NCBI GenBank assembly: GCA_002469605.1
Contig: DKMV01000061.1
Coordinates: 1 to 15,339 of the forward strand
Length of the DNA: 15,339 bases
Reading direction: 5' to 3'
From: Leclercia sp. UBA7405
GTDB taxonomy: Bacteria; Pseudomonadota; Gammaproteobacteria; Enterobacterales; Enterobacteriaceae
Shown: in pieces, positions 1-9,039 of the stretch
Layout of the letters: every line of letters begins with the position of its first letter
Position numbering within the stretch: the stretch's first letter is position 1
Translations under genes and position numbers: made by a program
Notes under the pieces: model-generated
Told to the model about the DNA's origin: nothing
Seen by the model: the letters and a program-made list of their open reading frames with translations, nothing else
The model's database searches: none

Positions 1-1581
1 CGGGCGTTTTTACACACTCTGTATCATTTCAAATCAGGGGCTCGCTCAGGTCGGGCACTGGGAATGACGTTGAGTCTGTGTTTGGGTCTGTTTGCCTGCA
101 GTAGCTGGGCATTCAGCCTCGATGATGTCGCGGCCAAGGCGGAAAAGCTGGCGGCCGAAGGCTATGCAGCGCCGAAGAGCAATCTGCCGCCAGTGTTCCG
201 CAATATGGCGTTCGCTGACTATCAGCAGCTGCGCTTCCGCGGTGACAAGGCGCTCTGGCATGACGCGCCGACACCTTTCGAAGTGCAGTTCTACCATCAG
301 GGCATGCACTTCGATGTGCCGGTGCGAATCAACGAGATCACTTCCAACGGCGTCGAGAAGGTGCGCTATAGCCCGGAGATGTTCGAGTTCGGCAGCGTTG
401 AGATCGAACCTGCTGCGCTGGAAAACCTTGGGTTTGCCGGTTTCAAAGTGCTTTATCCGCTGAACAAGCCGGATAAGGCCGATGAGCTGATGACGCTGCT
501 TGGCGCCAGCTATTTCCGGGTCATCGGCAAGGATCAGGTATACGGCCTGTCTGCACGCGGTCTGGCTATCGATACAGCGCTGCCGAGCGGAGAGGAGTTT
601 CCACGCTTCCGCGAATTCTGGATCGAACGCCCCGAAGCTGACCGTCGCAACCTGGTGATCTATGCGCTGCTTGATTCTCCGCGCGCCACCGGTGCTTATC
701 GGATGGTGGTCACGCCGGGCAAGGACAGCACGGTCGATGTCAAAGCGCGGGTCTATCTGCGTGAGCCGGTGGAGAAGCTGGGCATCGCTGCGCTCACCAG
801 CATGTACCTGTTCGGCGCCAACCAGCCAAGCGAACTGCTCAACTACCGGCCGCAGCTGCACGACTCCGAGGGGCTGGCGATTCATACCGGCGCTGACGAG
901 TGGATCTGGCGGCCGCTGAACAATCCCAAGCGGCTGGCTATCAGCAGCTACGCGGTCGAAAACCCGCGCGGTTTCGGGCTGCTCCAGCGTACCCGCGACT
1001 TCGGCCGCTACGAGGATCTGGACGACCGCTACGAGCTGCGGCCCAGCGGCTGGGTCGAGCCCAAGGGCGACTGGGGCAAGGGGCACGTCGAGTTGGTGGA
1101 AATCCCCACGCCGGACGAGACCAACGACAACATCGTGGCCTACTGGACGCCGGATCAGCTGCCGGAAGCCGGTAAAGAGATGAACTTCAAATACAGCATC
1201 ACCCTTAGCCGCGACGAAGATAAGCTGCATGCCGCGGACAACGCGTATGTGGTGCAGACCCGCCGCTCTACCGGCGACGTGAAGCAGTCGAACCTGATCC
1301 GCCAGCCTGACGGCACTATCGCCTTCGTGGTGGACTTCGCCGGTCAGGACATGAAGTCCCTGGCGCCGGACACTCCGGTGACTGCCCAGGCGAGCATCGG
1401 CGACAACGGGGAAATCGTTGAGAACAGCGTACGTTATAACCCTGTTACCCAGGGCTGGCGTATGACCCTGCGTGTGAAAGTGAAAGATGCCAAACAGCCG
1501 ACTGAGATGCGCGCAGCCCTGGTGAACGCTGACCAGCCGCTGAGTGAAACCTGGAGTTATCAGCTACCTGCCAATGAATAA
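1..1581 (+). CDS. opgG: OpgG (MdoG), periplasmic glucan biosynthesis protein, 5' end outside window
   Basis: Periplasmic protein needed to build and branch osmoregulated periplasmic glucans, working with the inner-membrane glucosyltransferase OpgH encoded next. The frame is open from base 1. The first ATG (64) has no ribosome site and would give a signal peptide without a basic n-region. The codons before it encode Arg/Lys-rich residues, so the true start is probably upstream of the window. A hydrophobic segment ends in CSSWAFS, a likely signal peptidase site, after which the mature protein begins [12 protein letters not shown]. Family hallmarks are present: [41 protein letters not shown] and [16 protein letters not shown]. 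The end, [12 protein letters not shown], is as in E. coli. Oddity: up to about base 1150 the protein is well diverged from E. coli OpgG and resembles Pseudomonas-type OpgG, with lysine codons 13 AAG to 2 AAA. After that it is clearly enterobacterial (5 AAA to 3 AAG). See findings. Confidence 0.95.
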   Translation, partial: RAFLHTLYHFKSGARSGRALGMTLSLCLGLFACSSWAFSLDDVAAKAEKLAAEGYAAPKSNLPPVFRNMAFADYQQLRFRGDKALWHDAPTPFEVQFYHQGMHFDVPVRINEITSNGVEKVRYSPEMFEFGSVEIEPAALENLGFAGFKVLYPLNKPDKADELMTLLGASYFRVIGKDQVYGLSARGLAIDTALPSGEEFPRFREFWIERPEADRRNLVIYALLDSPRATGAYRMVVTPGKDSTVDVKARVYLREPVEKLGIAALTSMYLFGANQPSELLNYRPQLHDSEGLAIHTGADEWIWRPLNNPKRLAISSYAVENPRGFGLLQRTRDFGRYEDLDDRYELRPSGWVEPKGDWGKGHVELVEIPTPDETNDNIVAYWTPDQLPEAGKEMNFKYSITLSRDEDKLHAADNAYVVQTRRSTGDVKQSNLIRQPDGTIAFVVDFAGQDMKSLAPDTPVTAQASIGDNGEIVENSVRYNPVTQGWRMTLRVKVKDAKQPTEMRAALVNADQPLSETWSYQLPANE

Positions 1582-4102
1582 GACAACTGAGTATATCGAT
1601 GCGATGCCGCTCTCTGACATAGAGAAAGCGGCATTGCCGAAGGAGGATATCCGCGCGGTGCATACCGCGCAGGATGCCGGGCATCATCAGTTTACCCGGG
1701 ATGACGACACGCCGCTGGGCTCCGTAAAGGCACGCCTCGAGCAGGCCTGGCCGGATTCTCTGGCGGAAGGTCAGCTGGTCGAGGATGCAGAAGGGCGCAC
1801 CCAGCTTGAGGCGATGCCAAAAGCGACGCGCTCCTCTATGTTTCCGGATCCCTGGCGCACCAACCCGGTGGGCCGTTTCTGGGATCGCCTGCGCGGCCGC
1901 GATGTCACGCCGCGCTATCTTTCTCGTCTCACCAAAGAGCAGCAGGCGAACGAGCAGAAGTGGCGTACCGTGGGCAGTATCCGTCGTTACATTCTGCTGC
2001 TGCTGACCCTGGCGCAGACCGTGGTCGCCACCTGGTATATGAAGACCATTCTGCCTTACCAGGGCTGGGCGTTAATTAATCCGGCAGATATGTTCGACCA
2101 GGATCTGCTGGTCTCCTTTATGCAGATCCTCCCCTACATTCTGCAAAGCGGTATTCTTCTGCTGTTTGCCGTGCTCTTCTGCTGGGTCTCCGCCGGTTTC
2201 TGGACCGCGCTGATGGGGTTCCTGCAGCTGCTCATTGGCCGGGACAAATACAGCATTTCGCACTCTACGGTGGGGGATGAACCCCTGAATCCCGAGCACC
2301 GTACCGCGCTAATTATGCCTATCTGTAACGAAGACGTGGACCGCGTGTTTGCGGGCCTGCGCGCCACCTGGGAGTCCGTAAAGGCGACCGGTAACGCGGC
2401 GCATTTCGACGTCTATATCCTGAGCGACAGCTACAACCCCGATATCTGCGTCGCTGAGCAGAAGGCCTGGATGGAGCTGATCGCCGAGGTGCAGGGCGAA
2501 GGGCAGATCTTCTACCGCCGTCGTCGTCGTCGCGTGAAGCGTAAAAGCGGTAACATCGATGACTTCTGCCGCCGCTGGGGCAGCCAGTACAGCTATATGG
2601 TGGTACTGGACGCCGACTCGGTGATGACCGGCGACTGTCTCACCGGCCTGGTGCGTCTGATGGAAGCGAACCCGAACGCCGGGATCATCCAGTCTTCCCC
2701 TAAAGCGTCCGGTATGGACACCCTCTACGCCCGTTGCCAGCAGTTTGCGACGCGCGTCTACGGGCCGCTCTTTACCGCCGGTCTGCACTTCTGGCAGCTG
2801 GGTGAATCCCACTACTGGGGCCACAACGCCATCATCCGCGTGCAGCCCTTTATTGAGCACTGCGCCCTGGCGCCGCTGCCGGGTGAAGGGTCGTTTGCTG
2901 GCTCTATCCTCTCCCACGACTTTGTCGAAGCCGCGCTGATGCGTCGTGCCGGGTGGGGGGTATGGATCGCCTACGATCTGCCGGGCTCCTATGAAGAGCT
3001 GCCGCCGAACCTGCTGGATGAACTGAAGCGTGACCGTCGCTGGTGCCACGGTAACCTGATGAACTTCCGCCTGTTCCTGGTAAAAGGGATGCATCCGGTT
3101 CACCGGGCGGTGTTCCTGACGGGGGTAATGTCCTATCTCTCTGCGCCGCTGTGGTTTATGTTCCTGGCCCTGTCGACGGCATTGCAGGTGGTCCACGCCC
3201 TGACCGAGCCGCAATACTTCCTGCAGCCGCGCCAGCTCTTCCCGGTGTGGCCGCAGTGGCGTCCGGAACTGGCGATCGCGCTTTTCGCCTCCACCATGGT
3301 GCTGCTGTTCCTGCCGAAACTGCTCAGTATCGTGCTGATCTGGTGTAAAGGCAGCAAAGAGTTCGGCGGCTTCCTGCGCGTCACCCTCTCGCTGCTGCTC
3401 GAGGTGCTCTTCTCGGTGCTGCTAGCGCCGGTGCGCATGCTGTTCCATACGGTGTTTGTGGTCAGCGCCTTCCTCGGCTGGGAAGTGGTCTGGAACTCAC
3501 CTCAGCGTGATGACGACTCCACCCCATGGGGCGAAGCCTTTAAGCGCCACGGCTCACAGATGCTGTTGGGTCTGGTATGGGCTGCGGGTATGGCGTGGCT
3601 GGATCTGCGCTTCCTCTTCTGGCTGGCGCCAATCGTCTTCTCGCTGATCCTCTCGCCGTTTGTGTCGGTGATCTCCAGCCGTTCAACGGTGGGTCTGCGT
3701 ACCAAACGCTGGAAGCTGTTCCTGATCCCGGAAGAGTATTCGCCGCCGCAGGTGCTGGTGGATACCGACAGGTATCTGGAGCTCAACCGCAGCCGTTCGC
3801 TGGAAGATGGGTTTATGCACGCGGTGTTTAACCCCTCCTTCAACGCGCTGGCCACGGCCATGGCCACTGCCCGCCACCGTGCGAGTCAGATCCTCGAGAT
3901 TGCCCGCGATCGTCACGTTGAGCAGGCGCTGAACGAGACCCCGGAAAAACTGAGCCGCGACCGTCGTCTGGTGCTGCTGAGCGATCCGGTAACCATGTCG
4001 CGTCTGCACTATCGCGTCTGGACCGCCCCGGAGAAATACTCCTCCTGGGTGCAGCACTACGAGACGCTGAAGCTCAATCCGCTGGCGCTGAAGGCGAAAT
4101 AA
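1574..4102 (+). CDS. opgH: OpgH (MdoH), membrane glucan glucosyltransferase
   Basis: Inner-membrane family 2 glycosyltransferase that polymerises UDP-glucose into the beta-1,2 glucan backbone and delivers it to the periplasm; in E. coli it also acts as a UDP-glucose-dependent inhibitor of FtsZ. The start ATG at 1574 gives [12 protein letters not shown], as in E. coli, and overlaps the opgG stop by 8 bp (ATGAATAA), so the genes are translationally coupled. A longer reading from 1544 is possible but has no family support. 842 residues (E. coli 847). A cytoplasmic N-terminal region is followed by membrane segments near residues 140-215. The GT2 domain follows, with LDADS (D346, D348) and the acceptor/catalytic motif DRRWCHGN around residue 490, then further membrane segments in the C-terminal half. 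The C-terminus, ending NPLALKAK, is shorter than in E. coli. Identity to E. coli is high throughout, unlike the first part of opgG. Confidence 0.98.
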   Translation: MNKTTEYIDAMPLSDIEKAALPKEDIRAVHTAQDAGHHQFTRDDDTPLGSVKARLEQAWPDSLAEGQLVEDAEGRTQLEAMPKATRSSMFPDPWRTNPVGRFWDRLRGRDVTPRYLSRLTKEQQANEQKWRTVGSIRRYILLLLTLAQTVVATWYMKTILPYQGWALINPADMFDQDLLVSFMQILPYILQSGILLLFAVLFCWVSAGFWTALMGFLQLLIGRDKYSISHSTVGDEPLNPEHRTALIMPICNEDVDRVFAGLRATWESVKATGNAAHFDVYILSDSYNPDICVAEQKAWMELIAEVQGEGQIFYRRRRRRVKRKSGNIDDFCRRWGSQYSYMVVLDADSVMTGDCLTGLVRLMEANPNAGIIQSSPKASGMDTLYARCQQFATRVYGPLFTAGLHFWQLGESHYWGHNAIIRVQPFIEHCALAPLPGEGSFAGSILSHDFVEAALMRRAGWGVWIAYDLPGSYEELPPNLLDELKRDRRWCHGNLMNFRLFLVKGMHPVHRAVFLTGVMSYLSAPLWFMFLALSTALQVVHALTEPQYFLQPRQLFPVWPQWRPELAIALFASTMVLLFLPKLLSIVLIWCKGSKEFGGFLRVTLSLLLEVLFSVLLAPVRMLFHTVFVVSAFLGWEVVWNSPQRDDDSTPWGEAFKRHGSQMLLGLVWAAGMAWLDLRFLFWLAPIVFSLILSPFVSVISSRSTVGLRTKRWKLFLIPEEYSPPQVLVDTDRYLELNRSRSLEDGFMHAVFNPSFNALATAMATARHRASQILEIARDRHVEQALNETPEKLSRDRRLVLLSDPVTMSRLHYRVWTAPEKYSSWVQHYETLKLNPLALKAK

Positions 4103-4112
4103 ACCCAAAGCT

Positions 4113-4145
4113 AAAAAAATACCGGCCACTGGCCGGTATTTTTTT
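4113..4145 (+). terminator. Intrinsic terminator of opgGH
   Basis: A perfect inverted repeat. TACCGGCC and GGCCGGTA flank a 3-base loop (ACT) and are extended by seven A on the left and seven T on the right, giving up to 15 paired bases. The A and T tracts on both sides allow it to work in either direction. It sits 11 bases after the opgH stop. Confidence 0.93.
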
Positions 4146-4158
4146 CTACGAGGACGTT

Positions 4159-4386
4159 ATGAAATTCATCATTGTGACGCTGATGGCCCTCCTGCTAAGC
4201 GGGTGCGGCAGTATTATCAGCCGCACCATACCCGGACAGGGGCACGGCAACCAGTACTATCCTGGCGTGCAGTGGGACGTTCGCGACTCGGCGTGGCGCT
4301 ACCTGACGGTGCTGGACCTGCCGTTCTCGCTGGTGTTCGACACCCTGCTCTTGCCGATCGATGCGCATCACGGGCCTTATGAGTAA
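4159..4386 (+). CDS. yceK: YceK, small DUF1375 outer-membrane-type lipoprotein
   Basis: 75 residues, the same length as E. coli YceK and nearly identical from the cysteine onward. The N-terminus is a type II signal peptide with lipobox LLSGC, so Cys16 should be lipidated after cleavage. The mature part contains TIPGQGHGNQYYPGVQWD and ends DAHHGPYE. No molecular function is established that I know of. The ribosome site ACGAGGA (4148-4154) lies within three bases of the end of the opgH terminator tail, so there is no space for a dedicated promoter between them. Expression must come from readthrough, or from a promoter inside opgH whose transcript also crosses the hairpin. Its TAA is directly followed by the msyB stop codon on the other strand. 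Confidence 0.95.
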   Translation: MKFIIVTLMALLLSGCGSIISRTIPGQGHGNQYYPGVQWDVRDSAWRYLTVLDLPFSLVFDTLLLPIDAHHGPYE

Positions 4387-4761
4387 TTAACGCTCGTCCC
4401 ACTCATCCGCTGCCGTTTGCCCCTCTTCGGTATCCAGCGGCGGCTGAAGCTGAAATTCACCTTCGTCCCACTCATGCATCGTGTTTTCTTCCAGCCACTC
4501 CTGACGCAGTTCAATCTCGTCATAGTCGCCGTCAAAGACCGCCTGGGCAGCTTCACCGCTCAGGACCGGTAAACATTCACCATCGTCACCCTCCTCGGCA
4601 AAGAACTCTGCCTGCCACATGATGTCGCCATCCTGCAAAATATACTTTTGTATATTGAGCTGCTGAATGTTTGCATCTTCTTCTTCGATGTCCGGATTAT
4701 CGACGAGAAACTCCTCGCGTGCGGCATCAATTGCTTCTTCCAGTGTGGCGTACATAGTCAT
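4387..4761 (-). CDS. msyB: MsyB, acidic protein (multicopy suppressor of secY/secA defects)
   Basis: 124 residues and strongly acidic, with runs such as DNPDIEEEDAN and DEGEFQLQPPLDTEEG and the end ADEWDER; length and sequence match E. coli MsyB. In E. coli extra copies restore growth and export in temperature-sensitive secY and secA mutants, but its normal role is not clear. The start was chosen at the ATG giving MTMYATLEEA. It has AGGGAG upstream at a good distance and equals the E. coli length; an open reading upstream to 4824 lacks support. A second ATG lies two codons in. The gene converges with yceK: the two stop codons touch with no spacer, and no hairpin separates them, so 3' ends of the two transcripts probably overlap. 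In E. coli msyB is known as a stationary-phase (RpoS) gene. Confidence 0.95.
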   Translation of the reverse strand: MTMYATLEEAIDAAREEFLVDNPDIEEEDANIQQLNIQKYILQDGDIMWQAEFFAEEGDDGECLPVLSGEAAQAVFDGDYDEIELRQEWLEENTMHEWDEGEFQLQPPLDTEEGQTAADEWDER

Positions 4762-4822
4762 TGGTATCTCCCTGTATTCGATATAGCGTTCAGGGAAAGG
4801 ATAGCTTATCCACTGAAATTGC

Positions 4823-4829
4823 AAGTATG
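4823..4829 (-). promoter_or_regulatory. Possible -10 element of msyB
   Basis: On the minus strand the 97-base msyB-mdtG spacer contains CATACTT, about 60 bases before the msyB start, with no recognisable -35 box at the right distance. A CATACTT-type -10 without a -35 would fit the RpoS control known for msyB in E. coli. This is pattern matching only. Confidence 0.35.
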
Positions 4830-4858
4830 AAAGCGCAGAAAGCTATCACGCATTTGTC

Positions 4859-6097
4859 TTAATCCCGGGAGGAAGAGGGGGCAGAAGCCGGTTTACGCAC
4901 CGCGCGGGCCATGCTGAACGCAGAATAAAAAACATTAAACAGCACCACTCCGGCGGTCACAATAAAGACCGCCCGAAAACCGAAGCTGGCGGCGACGCTC
5001 GCCCCCACCAGCGGCCCGGTGACGTTACCGATATCGCGAAATGACTGGTTATAGCTGAAAATGCGCCCGGCAATCTGGTTGGTGGAGTTGTAGACCAGCA
5101 GCGTCTGGACGGCGGGCAGCAGGGCGCCGTCAGCGGCGCCAAGCAGGAAACGCAGCACCCCCAGCTGCCAGGGGGACTGGACCATCGACATGGGGATCAG
5201 CAGCAGTACCGAGAGCATCAGGGCCACGATCAGGATCTTCTCCGGGCCGATGCGATCGCCGAGCTTGCCGAGGCGCGGGGCGCTGATCAGCGCCGCCACC
5301 CCCGGTACCGAGGCGATCATGCCGCTGATAAAGGCGATGTTACTCACGTTACCCGCCAGCTCGCGCACGTAGAGCGTCAGAATGGGGGCAATAGAGCCGG
5401 TGGCCACCTGAATAATCAAAGTAGTGATAAACAGGCTGAGCACCAGCCGGGGATTCTTCAGCGAGCCGATAACCTGACGCGCGTGCAGCATCTCTTTTTT
5501 AGGTACTGGGGTAAAATTCTCGCGGATGCAGAGCAAAGTCAGCAGAAAACAGATGAAGAGCACCGTGGCGGTGATAAAAAAGACCGGCCGCAGGCCGTAG
5601 AGGTCGGCGAGAAAGCCCCCGGCCAGCGGGCCGAGCAGGGCGCCGCTCACCGCCCCCGTAGAGAGCGTTCCCAGCGCCCAGCCGCTTTTATGCCGTGGGA
5701 TCTGGGTGGCGATCAGCGCGTTGGCATTGGGCACAAAGCCCCCCAGCAGGCCGAGCAGGGCGCGTAAAATCAGCAGCTGCCAGACATTCTGCGCCAGCCC
5801 CATCAGCACCATGATAATCGCCATGCCCAGCGCCGAGCGCAGCAGCATGATTTTGCGCCCTTTACGGTCCGCAAGTCCGCCCCAGAAGGGGGAGGCGATA
5901 GCCGAAAAGAGAAAGGTGATGCTGAAAACTAGGCCGGACCACATATTCAGCGCGCTGTGGCCGGTCACCCCCAACTGCTCGACGTACAGCGGCAGGAAAG
6001 GCATAACCAGGCTGAATGCCGCGCCGGTCAAAAAGCAGCCGAACCACGCAACCGTGAGATTACGTTTCCAGTTTATGGGGGCATCTGAGGGTGACAT
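4859..6097 (-). CDS. mdtG: MdtG (YceE), major facilitator drug efflux pump
   Basis: Inner-membrane proton-driven exporter of the major facilitator superfamily, 412 residues (E. coli 408). In E. coli overproduction gives resistance to fosfomycin and deoxycholate, and the gene belongs to the MarA/SoxS/Rob regulon. Visible features are twelve hydrophobic segments, the MFS motif [11 protein letters not shown] after the second segment, [19 protein letters not shown] in the fifth region and the repeat-half equivalent [13 protein letters not shown]. The start was placed at the ATG giving [13 protein letters not shown], aligned with E. coli. A TTG four codons earlier is possible but has no ribosome site, and even the ATG has only a weak one (GCGGA). 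The C-terminal tail ([18 protein letters not shown]) differs from E. coli, as tails usually do in this family. I did not find a convincing marbox. Confidence 0.96.
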   Translation of the reverse strand: MSPSDAPINWKRNLTVAWFGCFLTGAAFSLVMPFLPLYVEQLGVTGHSALNMWSGLVFSITFLFSAIASPFWGGLADRKGRKIMLLRSALGMAIIMVLMGLAQNVWQLLILRALLGLLGGFVPNANALIATQIPRHKSGWALGTLSTGAVSGALLGPLAGGFLADLYGLRPVFFITATVLFICFLLTLLCIRENFTPVPKKEMLHARQVIGSLKNPRLVLSLFITTLIIQVATGSIAPILTLYVRELAGNVSNIAFISGMIASVPGVAALISAPRLGKLGDRIGPEKILIVALMLSVLLLIPMSMVQSPWQLGVLRFLLGAADGALLPAVQTLLVYNSTNQIAGRIFSYNQSFRDIGNVTGPLVGASVAASFGFRAVFIVTAGVVLFNVFYSAFSMARAVRKPASAPSSSRD

Positions 6098-6138
6098 AGC
6101 AATCCGCAATTCGATAAGAAGAGGTAATAAGCCTGCTA

Positions 6139-6167
6139 ATTATGCGCCTGGGTGATGATTGCCGCAA
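6139..6167 (-). promoter_or_regulatory. Candidate sigma-70 promoter of mdtG
   Basis: On the minus strand TTGCGG (-35, 3 of 6) is separated by 17 bases from CATAAT (-10, 5 of 6). It would start the transcript about 35 bases ahead of the mdtG ATG. The poor -35 fits a promoter that needs an activator such as MarA or SoxS, but that is inference. Confidence 0.5.
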
Positions 6168-6175
6168 CGGAGGAG

Positions 6176-6195
6176 GGCTTTTAAAGCTAAAAGCC
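6176..6195. repeat. Inverted repeat between lpxL and mdtG
   Basis: GGCTTTTA and TAAAAGCC form a perfect 8-bp stem with a 4-base loop (AAGC). It lies two bases from the lpxL terminator hairpin and just upstream of the mdtG -35 box. It could be the weak second half of a tandem terminator or a binding site. Confidence 0.6.
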
Positions 6196-6197
6196 AG

Positions 6198-6218
6198 CGG
6201 CGGCCGGCAAGGCCGCCG
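6198..6218 (-). terminator. Probable terminator of lpxL
   Basis: CGGCGGCC and GGCCGCCG form a perfect 8-bp GC-only stem with a 5-base loop, six bases past the lpxL stop. Reading out of lpxL, the tail is CTGGCTTTTAGC, a weak T tract, so termination may be partial. Some transcription may therefore continue into mdtG. Confidence 0.7.
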
Positions 6219-6224
6219 TGGGGA

Positions 6225-7151
6225 TCAGTAGCGCGAAGGGACCCCTTGCGGGCGGGTCTTGAAGCGGCGGTGCAGCCACATGTATTGCTCGGGGGCGAGC
6301 ATAATGCACCTCTCCACCACGCCGTTCATCCAGCGGGCGGTGGTTTCGGCGTCGTCCAGCGGCGGGTGCAGCTCGGGCTCCAGCATCATCAGTTCATAGC
6401 CCTTGCCGTCGGGTTTACGGCGCGGAACGAAAGGCACGATGGCCGCCTTCGACATGCGCGCCAGCATCCAGGTGCCGCTGGTGGTCGCCGCCTCTTCAAC
6501 CGCAAAGAAAGGCACAAAGACGCTGGCGTTGCGGCCATAGTCATGGTCCGGGGCGTACCAGATCACCTCGCCGGCTTTCAGCGCACGGATCATCCCTTTC
6601 AGATCTTTACGGTCAATCATGCTCTTATTGGAGCGCATACGACCCCACGTCTGCAGCCAGTCCAGCACCGGGTTGTCGTTCGGGCGATAGACCCCAATGC
6701 CCGGCGCCTGCATGCCAAACATGCGCGCACCAATTTCCAGGGTCAGAAAGTGAATACCGATTAAGAGCACGCCGGTCTTTTCTGCCTGCAGCTGGTGCAC
6801 GGGCTCCATGCCGGTGCCGGTTACCTCTGTCCAGCGCGCCATGCGCTTATTGGACCAGAACCAGGCCATACCGGTCTCCATCAGGCCCATACCGACGGAT
6901 TCAAAGTTTTTCACCACCATCTTGCGGCGCTCTTGCTCGCTCATCTCCGGGAAGCAGAGTTCCAGGTTCCGCTCAGCAATGCGGGCGCGGCGCTTCATAA
7001 AGCGCAGGGCAAGATGCCCAAAGCCGCAGCCGAGGCGGTAAATCAGCGGATAAGGCAGTTGTACCAGCAACCATAATAAACCGATGCCAAGCCAGGTAGG
7101 CCAGTAACGTGGATGCATTAACGCCGTGGAAAATTTAGGTAAATGGGTCAT
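6225..7151 (-). CDS. lpxL: LpxL (HtrB), Kdo2-lipid IV(A) lauroyltransferase
   Basis: Inner-membrane late acyltransferase of lipid A synthesis; it transfers laurate from acyl carrier protein to Kdo2-lipid IV(A). 308 residues (E. coli 306). One N-terminal membrane anchor covers about residues 17-40. The catalytic HX4E motif is HFLTLE, with H134 and E139. Other conserved blocks are [65 protein letters not shown] and the end [13 protein letters not shown]. The start was placed at the ATG giving [11 protein letters not shown], as in E. coli, preceded by AGGA at five bases; the frame stays open upstream to 7310 without support. The two extra residues lie around 111-114 (EVTGTGME) just before the catalytic region. 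The gene is divergent from trhO and upstream of mdtG. Confidence 0.97.
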   Translation of the reverse strand: MTHLPKFSTALMHPRYWPTWLGIGLLWLLVQLPYPLIYRLGCGFGHLALRFMKRRARIAERNLELCFPEMSEQERRKMVVKNFESVGMGLMETGMAWFWSNKRMARWTEVTGTGMEPVHQLQAEKTGVLLIGIHFLTLEIGARMFGMQAPGIGVYRPNDNPVLDWLQTWGRMRSNKSMIDRKDLKGMIRALKAGEVIWYAPDHDYGRNASVFVPFFAVEEAATTSGTWMLARMSKAAIVPFVPRRKPDGKGYELMMLEPELHPPLDDAETTARWMNGVVERCIMLAPEQYMWLHRRFKTRPQGVPSRY

Positions 7152-7183
7152 GTCATTCCTGCTCAAAAACGTCCTGTTGTCAC

Positions 7184-7211
7184 ATTGTCGCACTTTTCGA
7201 ACCATTGCCAA
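7184..7211 (-). promoter_or_regulatory. Candidate sigma-70 promoter of lpxL
   Basis: On the minus strand TTGGCA (-35, 5 of 6) is separated by 16 bases from GACAAT (-10, 4 of 6). The leader would be about 25-30 bases. It lies in the 219-base divergent region with trhO; the trhO promoter must lie nearer 7320, where I see only a loose TGCTATATG element. Confidence 0.5.
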
Positions 7212-7370
7212 AATTAATGAATGTGAATGGTCATAAATACAACGAATGATGCGTCCGATGTAACGTTGAAGATGAAATGTAACGCAAAATGAGGGGATGT
7301 AAATTCTCATTGTTTGCTATATGATGCCGCCCGATTTTCATTCTCTTAACGATTGCAGGAACCGTACACC

Positions 7371-8420
7371 ATGCCAGTGTTACACAACCGCATTTCGAAC
7401 GAGGAGTTAAAAGCGCGCATGCTGGCCGAAACCGAGCCGCGCACGACTATCTCGTTCTACAAATACTTCACCATCGTCAATCCCCAGGAAACGCGCGATA
7501 CCCTCTACAAAGCCTTAACTGCGCTGAATGTATTTGGCCGTATTTACCTGGCGCATGAGGGCATTAACGCCCAGATCAGCGTGCCGAAGAGCAAAGTCGA
7601 TGCCTTACGTGACTTCCTTTATAACTTCGATCCGGCCCTCAACGGCCTGCGCCTGAACGTGGCGCTGGACGACGACGGGAAATCGTTCTGGGTACTGCGT
7701 CTGAAAGTGCGTGAACGCATTGTGGCCGATGGTATTGAGGATCCCACCTTCGACGCCAGCGACGTGGGCGATTACCTGAAGGCGGCGGAAGTGAACGCCA
7801 TGCTTGACGATCCCGATGCGGTATTTATCGATATGCGCAACCACTACGAATATGAAGTGGGCCATTTCGAGGATGCGCTGGAGATCCCCGCTGACACCTT
7901 CCGGGAACAGCTGCCGAAGGCGGTTGAGATGATGCAGGAACATAAAGACAAAAAAATCGTGATGTACTGCACCGGCGGGATCCGCTGCGAAAAAGCCAGC
8001 GCCTGGATGAAGCATAACGGCTTCAGTAAGGTATGGCATATCGAAGGCGGTATTATCGAATACGCGCGCCGCGCGCGGGAGCAGGGTATGCCGGTGCGCT
8101 TTATCGGCAAGAACTTCGTCTTTGATGAGCGTATGGGGGAGCGTATTTCTGAGGATGTCATTGCCCACTGCCATCAGTGCGGTACTCCCTGCGATACGCA
8201 CACCAACTGCAAAAATGACGGCTGCCATCTGCTGTTTATTCAGTGCCCGGCCTGCGCCGTGAAGTTTAACGGCTGCTGTAGCGAGTTGTGCAGCGAAGAG
8301 AGCATGCTGCCTGAAGAGGAGCAGCGCCGCCGCCGCGCGGGACGTGAAAACGGCAATAAGATCTTTAATAAATCCCGTGGACGCCTGAATACCCGCCTGG
8401 GTATCCCGGATCCGGAGTAA
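7371..8420 (+). CDS. trhO: TrhO (YceA), tRNA uridine-34 hydroxylase, rhodanese family
   Basis: Oxygen-dependent enzyme forming 5-hydroxyuridine at the wobble position of certain tRNAs, the first step towards 5-(carboxy)methoxyuridine. 349 residues (E. coli 350). An N-terminal acylphosphatase-like part contains [15 protein letters not shown] and [12 protein letters not shown]. The rhodanese domain follows, with [22 protein letters not shown] and the active-site loop [14 protein letters not shown] (Cys200). A cysteine-rich, probably metal-binding tail contains [18 protein letters not shown] and GCCSELC, and then a basic end. The start was chosen as the ATG giving [10 protein letters not shown], as in E. 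coli, with AGGA ten bases upstream; a TTG six codons earlier is less likely. The gene stands alone on the plus strand, divergent from lpxL and convergent with yceI. Confidence 0.97.
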   Translation: MPVLHNRISNEELKARMLAETEPRTTISFYKYFTIVNPQETRDTLYKALTALNVFGRIYLAHEGINAQISVPKSKVDALRDFLYNFDPALNGLRLNVALDDDGKSFWVLRLKVRERIVADGIEDPTFDASDVGDYLKAAEVNAMLDDPDAVFIDMRNHYEYEVGHFEDALEIPADTFREQLPKAVEMMQEHKDKKIVMYCTGGIRCEKASAWMKHNGFSKVWHIEGGIIEYARRAREQGMPVRFIGKNFVFDERMGERISEDVIAHCHQCGTPCDTHTNCKNDGCHLLFIQCPACAVKFNGCCSELCSEESMLPEEEQRRRRAGRENGNKIFNKSRGRLNTRLGIPDPE

Positions 8421-8430
8421 CGGGGTTTGC

Positions 8431-8454
8431 GGCCCGGCAGCCTGCTGCCGGGCC
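8431..8454. terminator. Shared hairpin between convergent trhO and yceI
   Basis: GGCCCGGCAG and CTGCCGGGCC form a perfect 10-bp stem with a 4-base loop (CCTG), enclosed by a further GTTTG/CAAAC pairing. It fills most of the 42-base gap between the two stop codons. Neither strand has a T tract after it, so it is not a classical terminator. It may protect 3' ends or act with Rho. Confidence 0.6.
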
Positions 8455-8462
8455 CGACAAAC

Positions 8463-9038
8463 TTACTTCTGCTGCACACCTTCCACCGAAATAATCAGCT
8501 CCACTTCCTGCGAAGCCGGTCCCAGATCGGTAGTGATGTTGAAATCTTTCAGACGAATTTTGCCTGCCGCTTCAAAGCCGGCGCGCTTGCCGCCCCAGGG
8601 ATCGTCGCCCTGACCAATGAGTTTAGCCGCCAGGGTAACGGGTTTGGTCACGCCGTTAAGCGTCAGGTTACCGGTGATATCCAGCCCGTCACCCGCTTTT
8701 TTCACCTCGGTGGAGGTGAATGTCGCCTGCGGGAATTTCGCCACGTTCAGGAAATCCGCGCTGCGCAGATGCTTATCACGCTCGGCGTGGTTGGTATCCA
8801 CGCTGTTGGTGTTGATGGTGACGTTGACCTTATCCGCCGCCGGATTTTTTTCGTCAAAGGTAAAACCGCCATCAAAATCATTAAAAGTGCCGTACAGCCA
8901 GCTGTAGCCCAGATGCTGAATACGGAAATTAACAAAGGCGTGCTGCCCCTGCTTGTCAATTTTATAGTCGGCGGCAACGGCCGCGCCGGTGGTGAACAGC
9001 AGGGTTCCGAGGGTTAATCCCAGCAGGCTTTTTTTCAT
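8463..9038 (-). CDS. yceI: YceI, periplasmic lipocalin-like isoprenoid-binding protein
   Basis: 191 residues, the same length as E. coli YceI, a base-induced periplasmic protein. The family (polyprenyl-binding YceI-like) folds as an extended beta-barrel that holds long isoprenoid chains. A classic Sec signal peptide starts [15 protein letters not shown] and ends at AVA before [16 protein letters not shown]. Family blocks seen are [50 protein letters not shown] and [12 protein letters not shown]. The ribosome site GGAG lies inside the end of yceJ, and the yceJ stop is one base from this start, so the two genes are cotranscribed and probably coupled. The b561-type partner suggests quinone- or isoprenoid-related electron transfer, but no reaction is established. 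Confidence 0.96.
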   Translation of the reverse strand: MKKSLLGLTLGTLLFTTGAAVAADYKIDKQGQHAFVNFRIQHLGYSWLYGTFNDFDGGFTFDEKNPAADKVNVTINTNSVDTNHAERDKHLRSADFLNVAKFPQATFTSTEVKKAGDGLDITGNLTLNGVTKPVTLAAKLIGQGDDPWGGKRAGFEAAGKIRLKDFNITTDLGPASQEVELIISVEGVQQK

Positions 9039-9039
9039 C

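Noticed and set aside
46..1230. Long open frame (394 codons) on the minus strand across opgG
   Set aside because: It is antisense to a well-supported opgG, has no ribosome site and no recognisable domain. Long antisense frames are expected in GC-rich genes with strong third-position bias.
2518..2545. Run of CGT/CGC codons in opgH (RRRRRR)
   Set aside because: It looks like a simple repeat but encodes the arginine stretch [15 protein letters not shown] that is also present in E. coli OpgH.
2309..3214. 301-codon minus-strand frame inside opgH
   Set aside because: Antisense to the conserved glycosyltransferase domain; composition rich in His/Gln/Arg as typical for shadow frames.
6798..6830. 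Two-residue length difference in LpxL near residues 111-114
   Set aside because: Checked as a possible frameshift pair. The frame stays intact and flanking residues align, so it is an ordinary small insertion.
8421..8462. Possible REP element between trhO and yceI
   Set aside because: The GC-rich hairpin lacks the head, mismatch and tail of known enterobacterial REP sequences and has no second copy in the window.
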